Below are positions 7,729 to 11,086 of a DNA stretch of 11,086 nucleotides, one piece after another; position 1 is the first letter of the stretch, and every line of letters starts with the position of its first letter. The DNA comes from Bacteroidales bacterium. Its GTDB lineage: Bacteria; Bacteroidota; Bacteroidia; Bacteroidales; UBA932. The DNA is taken from contig JAIKYL010000033.1 in the NCBI GenBank assembly GCA_024683255.1, forward strand, positions 1 to 11,086, written 5' to 3'. The notes beneath the pieces were generated by a model that was not told where the DNA came from, did not search any database, and was given only the letters and a program-made list of their open reading frames with translations. The translations under genes and the position numbers were made by a program.

Positions 7729-9767
7729 AGCTGGTCGAACAATTCGTTAAACGTGGGGAAGGATTTGGCCACGCAGGTGGTGTCGTCAATTTCCACCGGG
7801 CTTTTCGCGCCCAGGGCGGCCACCTTCAGGGCCATTACCATGCGATGGTCTCCATAGGAAGGGAACTTTCCGCCTTTCAGGAGGTTCCCCGTGAGGATCC
7901 GCTGGGTAAGACCCATGCCGGTGATGGTCATTTCGTCTTCGTTGATCTGCACCGGAATGCCCATTTGCGTGAGCATCTTTTCGATGGCCGCAGCCCGGTC
8001 CGTTTCCTTGTGCCGAAGCCTCTCGACGCCCAAAATGTGGCTTTCACCGGGGCAGAAGGCCGCCAGCACCGTCACCATGGGGAAGAGGTCCGGACAATTG
8101 TTCAGGTCTGTAGAGAAAGCATTGAGGGGTGCACGCTGTACGCGGATGGGACCGTTGGAAGGCGTGGTTCCCTCCAGCTGGGACATGCTGGCGCCGGCAT
8201 CCATCAGGAGGTCCATGATGGAAATATCGGCCTGAAGACTCTGGGTATCAAGTCCTTCCACCTCCACCTGGCCGAAAATGGCCCCGGCGGTGAGGAAGGG
8301 TGCGGCGCCGGACCAGTCGGCCTCAATGGCAAAATCGGCCGCCTGATAGCGCTGACCGCCTTTTATCTTGAAATTGAGGGCGCTACAGAGGCTCCAGTCC
8401 TGGGTTTCCAGGAAATCCTCCCCGCCTTCCATCTCCGAAGCCATCTTTATGCCGAACTTTTTGAGCACATCCACCGTGATAAACAGGTACGGAATGCTCT
8501 TGGGCTCATGTACATACAGGGTGGAGCGGTCTTCCGCGAGGGGCAGGGCGGCCAAAAGGCCGGAGATGAGCTGGGACCCTCCCTTGCCGGAAATATCGGC
8601 TCTTCCGGGGATCAGAGGGCCGGAAACAGTCATTGGAATGTAACAATCTGATTTTCTAGTATCTAAAACAACTTTGTTACCTTTCTGTTCATAACTTGTA
8701 TTTTTTATAACATTGTTGTTACTTTCCGGGTAAAGGCGGACGCCGAAGGCCGCCATGATGTCATGGGCATCGGCCAGAGGGCGTTTCAAGAGGGTTTTTT
8801 CTCCTGTCATGCGCACGGGACCGTCCGGCAGCACGGCCATGAGCGGTACCATGAGGCGGGTAAGGAAACCGGACTCGCCGGTATGGAGTTCTTTCAAACC
8901 CTTGCAGGCGCCCTTTTTGGCAGCTATTCCGTTGATTGTGAGGAGGTTCTTGTCAATTTGAACGCTGGCGCCCAAAGCGCGGGCCACAGCCAGGGCACTT
9001 TCGTTGTCTCCACAGGGGGTGTAGCCGCTAAGGTGGGAAGTTCCATCGGCCAGGGCGGCGGCAATGATAGCCCGCTGGGCAAAGCTCTTGGAAGAGGGCA
9101 TCGGGAGGGTTCCACCGCTTAGGAAACGGAAGTTTCCGTACACGGCTTCGCGCATTTCGGCGGTGGTCCACTGTCCCGGAGCTGTAGCTTCCTCCTTGGT
9201 GAGGCAGGCATAAGTGAAAGGAGCCCCTTGCAGAAGGGCTTCCAGCCGGCTTTCACGGCCGATTTCGCCCATGCAGAAGGCTACCAACGTGCCGGTGGCG
9301 GCGGCTTTATACAGCGCCATTACATCGGCCGAATCGGCCTTGGAGGCGGCTGTGGTGACGATTTTCACTACTTCTCCGCCAAACTGGCGGGCACGCTCCA
9401 GGATGCTTTTAAGCACCGCAGGCGGCGGGGTTTCCGTAAAGTTGTGGTAGGAGCGGATAAGCACCGTGCCATACTCCCGGCAGGCCTCCCGGATGCGGCG
9501 GCCGATGGCTGCAGGCGCCTCCATTTCCAGGTCCACATACTTGGCACCGGCCTTTATAGCCCGCTCCAGCAGCTCCGGCGCTTGGGATTCTTCACTCAGA
9601 CGACAGGTGGCTATGAGCGGCACATCGGAGGCCGAGAACAGCAGGTCTATATCCTCATCCTCCAGGGCGCAGCGGTCCAGCCGAATTTCGGCCATCTCCA
9701 CGGCGCCACTGTCCAGGATATCCAGGATTTCCTGCAGCTCCTTATGCTGTATGCTGGTGCAAATCAT
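7725..9767 (-). CDS. aroDA: Bifunctional 3-dehydroquinate dehydratase (type I) / EPSP synthase
   Basis: One 680-residue chain carries two shikimate enzymes. Residues 1 to about 210 are a type I 3-dehydroquinate dehydratase: AEIRLD with Glu27 and Arg29, SYHNF with His108, the Schiff-base Lys135 in VVKIVTTA, CMGEIGRESR with Arg174, and a terminal PGQ at 197-199. From about 212 the chain is EPSP synthase: PSSKSFAQRA (Lys227, Ser228, Arg232), GESGFLTR at 298-304, LKRPLADAH near 328-335, GGSQLISGLL near 397-404, CPDLFP with Asp560, LRHKETDR with Glu588, GDHRMVM with Arg642, and VAKSFP with Lys668. All expected catalytic residues of both are present, and there is almost no linker. No stop or frameshift separates the domains. 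The ATG at 9767 (MICTSIQ) matches the usual AroD start. Residues 350-376 are encoded by an AT-rich patch described separately. The stop overlaps aroC by ATGA. Confidence 0.96.
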   Translation of the reverse strand: MICTSIQHKELQEILDILDSGAVEMAEIRLDRCALEDEDIDLLFSASDVPLIATCRLSEESQAPELLERAIKAGAKYVDLEMEAPAAIGRRIREACREYGTVLIRSYHNFTETPPPAVLKSILERARQFGGEVVKIVTTAASKADSADVMALYKAAATGTLVAFCMGEIGRESRLEALLQGAPFTYACLTKEEATAPGQWTTAEMREAVYGNFRFLSGGTLPMPSSKSFAQRAIIAAALADGTSHLSGYTPCGDNESALAVARALGASVQIDKNLLTINGIAAKKGACKGLKELHTGESGFLTRLMVPLMAVLPDGPVRMTGEKTLLKRPLADAHDIMAAFGVRLYPESNNNVIKNTSYEQKGNKVVLDTRKSDCYIPMTVSGPLIPGRADISGKGGSQLISGLLAALPLAEDRSTLYVHEPKSIPYLFITVDVLKKFGIKMASEMEGGEDFLETQDWSLCSALNFKIKGGQRYQAADFAIEADWSGAAPFLTAGAIFGQVEVEGLDTQSLQADISIMDLLMDAGASMSQLEGTTPSNGPIRVQRAPLNAFSTDLNNCPDLFPMVTVLAAFCPGESHILGVERLRHKETDRAAAIEKMLTQMGIPVQINEDEMTITGMGLTQRILTGNLLKGGKFPSYGDHRMVMALKVAALGAKSPVEIDDTTCVAKSFPTFNELFDQL
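8641..8720. other. AT-rich patch inside the EPSP synthase domain
   Basis: By direct count these 80 bases contain 19 G or C (about 24%), while the flanking gene is well above 50%. The patch encodes residues 350-376 of the fusion, rich in Asn and Lys, with AT-rich codons (AAT, ATA, AAA, AGA, TTA) otherwise uncommon here. It falls between the conserved LKRPLADAHDIMAAFG segment and the PMTVSG strand, where typical EPSP synthases have a shorter loop. It may be an insertion, a recombined segment, or a regulatory stretch within the gene. Confidence 0.8.
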
Positions 9768-9788
9768 TCAGTATCTGTTATTTCCTTT

Positions 9789-9820
9789 AAAACCCTGCTG
9801 CATTTTGACGGCAGGGTTTT
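9789..9820. terminator. Hairpin terminator or attenuator between aroB and aroDA
   Basis: A perfect 10-bp stem, AAAACCCTGC (9789-9798) and GCAGGGTTTT (9811-9820), encloses a 12-base loop. On the plus strand it ends in five T. On the transcribed minus strand the 3' arm ends TTTT and runs into AAAGG, so the U-tract is short and termination may be partial. It lies in the 64-base gap between the aroB stop and the aroDA start. I found no clear promoter box between hairpin and aroDA, so aroDA may depend on read-through or on a promoter inside aroB. No leader peptide rich in aromatic residues is visible. Confidence 0.7.
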
Positions 9821-9831
9821 TACATAAATCA

Positions 9832-10935
9832 CTAAATATCAATCATTTTAACAAAAGAGACACCTGGCTCTTTTAGGAGTATAAAGCACAGTTTTCCGCC
9901 TTCGGCTTTCTTGTCTTTTGCCATGGCTTTCTTTAGCGTATTCAGGGGATAAGGGCACTCCGTGGGGAGGCCGATGGCTTGGAAATCGGCCTTCAGACGC
10001 GTTGCAAGGCCGTTTGAAAGGCCTTCCCTGTCGCTCATTCCGGCCGCCAGGATGATGCCCATGGCCACCGCTTCGCCGTGCTGGATGTCCTCTCCGCGCT
10101 CATACGCCTCGTGCTCGATGGCATGACCGAAGGTATGGCCCAGGTTGAGCTTGGCGCGTTCCCCTTGCTCAAACGGATCCCGCTGCACAATGCCGGCCTT
10201 GATCTCCGCCGCCCGGTACAGCAGCTCCTGCAGCTGCCCGGCCACTCCGTCCACGTTTTGGGCCATTTCCGTGGATGAAAGTGCCAAATTCGGGGTTTCG
10301 TCCACGTTTTTGGCCTTTTTGGTGGACAGAAGACGGACTGCACGGTTGTATGCATCGGCATCGGCCAGGAGGAAAGTCTTTAGCATTTCGGCCACACCGC
10401 AGCGGAATTCACGCAGCGGGAGGGTGCGGAGAACACCGGCACAGAGAAAGGTGAAAATGGGCTGCGTGATGGTTCCCAGCATGTTTTTGTAGCCATCCAG
10501 GTTCACGCCGTTTTTCCCGCCGATAGCCGCATCCACCTGCGCCAGGAGCGTTGTGGGCACGTTGGCGTAGCGGATTCCGCGCTTGTAGATGCTGGCGGCA
10601 AAGCCTGCCATGTCGGTTGTGATTCCGCCGCCGATGGCTACCAGCAGCGCCTTGCGGGACGCCCCGGCTTCCATGAGCCAGCGCGAAATGGAAAGCACCG
10701 TCTCCATGCTCTTCCCTTCTTCCGAGGCGTCAATGGCAAAAGAGCCTTTCACGGCGCCACAGGTAACTTTTTCGGCCACCCAGGCAACGTTTTTATCGTA
10801 TACCAGATACACTTCCGGCTCATCGGCAATGAGCGGAACCAAGTCCCGCAGATTGCTTCCTCCCAGAATCCGGCACGGCTGCCTAAGCGTCACATCTATT
10901 TTCAGTTCTCCTTCCATAGCGCGCAAAAACGTCAT
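9832..10935 (-). CDS. aroB: 3-dehydroquinate synthase
   Basis: This NAD- and metal-dependent enzyme converts DAHP to 3-dehydroquinate, the second shikimate step. The 367-residue product shows the NAD-binding AIGGGITTDMAGFAAS at 100-115, VPTTLLAQVDAAIGGKNGVN at 126-145 with Asp135 and Lys141, the metal ligands Glu183 (GVAEMLK), His267 (NLGHTFGH) and His286 (QHGEAVAMG), and MAKDKK at 338-343. Residues about 204-230 (TKKAKNVDETPNLALSS onward) are an extra segment containing a 17-residue imperfect repeat, where E. coli AroB is roughly 20 residues shorter. Its position, between helices before AEIKAGIV, suggests a tolerated surface loop. The start is ambiguous. The ATG at 10935 gives the longest form, but a candidate -7 box ends only seven bases upstream of it, so the ATG at 10917 (MEGELKIDV) may be the real start. 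It is the first gene of the minus-strand run. Confidence 0.95.
   Translation of the reverse strand: MTFLRAMEGELKIDVTLRQPCRILGGSNLRDLVPLIADEPEVYLVYDKNVAWVAEKVTCGAVKGSFAIDASEEGKSMETVLSISRWLMEAGASRKALLVAIGGGITTDMAGFAASIYKRGIRYANVPTTLLAQVDAAIGGKNGVNLDGYKNMLGTITQPIFTFLCAGVLRTLPLREFRCGVAEMLKTFLLADADAYNRAVRLLSTKKAKNVDETPNLALSSTEMAQNVDGVAGQLQELLYRAAEIKAGIVQRDPFEQGERAKLNLGHTFGHAIEHEAYERGEDIQHGEAVAMGIILAAGMSDREGLSNGLATRLKADFQAIGLPTECPYPLNTLKKAMAKDKKAEGGKLCFILLKEPGVSFVKMIDI
10248..10326. repeat. Imperfect direct repeat with palindromic ends inside aroB
   Basis: Two 28-base copies, 10248-10275 and 10299-10326, are 51 bases apart and match at 24 of 28 positions. Each has inverted ends around a central GGCC: TCCAC (10250-10254) with GTGGA (10271-10275), and GTCCAC (10300-10305) with GTGGAC (10322-10327). 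The 51-base spacing is 17 codons, giving TKKAKNVDE and TEMAQNVDG in AroB. This looks like a small palindromic repeat unit tolerated in frame. Confidence 0.7.
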
Positions 10936-10941
10936 AGATTA

Positions 10942-10949
10942 CAAAGATA
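10942..10949 (-). promoter_or_regulatory. Candidate -7 promoter box for aroB
   Basis: Read on the minus strand the box is TATCTTTG, an exact match to the Bacteroidetes -7 consensus TAnnTTTG. I see no TTTG element about 20 bases upstream, so it is weaker than the tRNA promoter. Transcription would begin near 10936-10938, leaving almost no leader before the ATG at 10935 but about 20 bases before the ATG at 10917. Confidence 0.45.
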
Positions 10950-10958
10950 ACTGAAAAA

Positions 10959-10990
10959 TTTGGCAATTCGCGGTTTTTGCTTTACATTTG
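10959..10990 (+). promoter_or_regulatory. Bacteroidetes-type promoter for tRNA-Leu
   Basis: A -33 element TTTG (10959-10962) is followed after 20 bases by the -7 element TACATTTG (10983-10990), an exact TAnnTTTG. The predicted start of transcription is about 5-8 bases before the tRNA, a normal short leader. The promoter is divergent from that of aroB in the same 66-base spacer. Confidence 0.65.
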
Positions 10991-11001
10991 CAGTCCCACA
11001 G

Positions 11002-11086
11002 GCCCGGATGGCGGAATTGGTAGACGCGCTGGACTCAAAATCCTGTGATAGCAATATCGTGCGGGTTCGATTCCCGCTCTGGGCAC
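11002..11086 (+). tRNA. tRNA-Leu (anticodon CAA), truncated at the window edge
   Basis: The acceptor arms GCCCGGA (11002-11008) and TCTGGGC (11078-11084) pair with one G-T. The D arm has GCG/CGC around a GG-containing loop. The anticodon loop CTCAAAA (11034-11040) gives CAA at 11036-11038, reading UUG leucine codons. A long class II variable arm has GATA/TATC pairing around GCAA. The T arm GCGGG-TTCGATT-CCCGC (11061-11077) is perfect. The discriminator A is 11085, and the window ends one base later, so the rest of CCA, encoded or added, is not visible. The anticodon stem CTGGA/TCCTG has one T-T mismatch, which is odd but does not break the fold. Confidence 0.93.

Noticed and set aside
8641..8720. 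Insertion sequence remnant or transposon end in aroA
   Set aside because: No terminal inverted repeats, target duplication or transposase similarity; the frame stays open, so I report only a compositional anomaly.
7725..9767. Possible frameshift or assembly fusion of separate aroD and aroA
   Set aside because: A single uninterrupted frame carries both domains, each with complete active-site motifs, so a true fusion is the simplest reading.

Overview
The window looks like chromosomal DNA from a Bacteroidota (probably Bacteroidales) bacterium of roughly 55-58% GC. The evidence is a SusC-like TonB-dependent receptor followed by a DUF4249-type lipoprotein, two candidate promoters with the Bacteroidetes -7 box (TAnnTTTG) rather than sigma70 boxes, and start codons without clear Shine-Dalgarno sequences. 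All nine protein genes are on the minus strand. The only plus-strand gene is a tRNA-Leu at the right edge, divergent from aroB. I assign no genus.

Read in the direction of transcription (right to left), a shikimate-pathway block comes first. It holds aroB (3-dehydroquinate synthase), a fused aroD-aroA (3-dehydroquinate dehydratase plus EPSP synthase) and a short aroC (chorismate synthase). These cover pathway steps 2, 3, 6 and 7. A terminator-like hairpin lies between aroB and aroDA, and aroDA and aroC overlap by ATGA. Two bases after aroC comes a TonB-dependent receptor with a GTG start, followed by its DUF4249-type lipoprotein partner; together these form a likely outer-membrane uptake or surface complex of unknown substrate. 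The lipoprotein gene overlaps sufB, which is followed by pnuC (vitamin precursor transporter), sufC and the 5' part of sufD (SufBCD iron-sulfur cluster scaffold), cut by the left edge. No gene-free stretch exceeds about 75 bases.

I saw no obvious new defence or mobile system. The unusual signals are small-scale. (1) A composite palindromic repeat, including three 24-bp tandem units, lies in frame in the 5' end of sufD. (2) A 51-bp-spaced imperfect repeat with palindromic ends lies in frame in aroB where the enzyme is longer than usual. (3) An 80-base patch of about 24% GC lies inside the aroA domain. (4) The 7-mer ATCGGCC (or GGCCGAT) occurs about 28 times in 11 kb, in three reading frames. 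The first two recall in-frame protein-coding palindromic elements such as those of Rickettsia. The 7-mer may be a lineage-specific DNA signal. (5) pnuC splits the suf genes.
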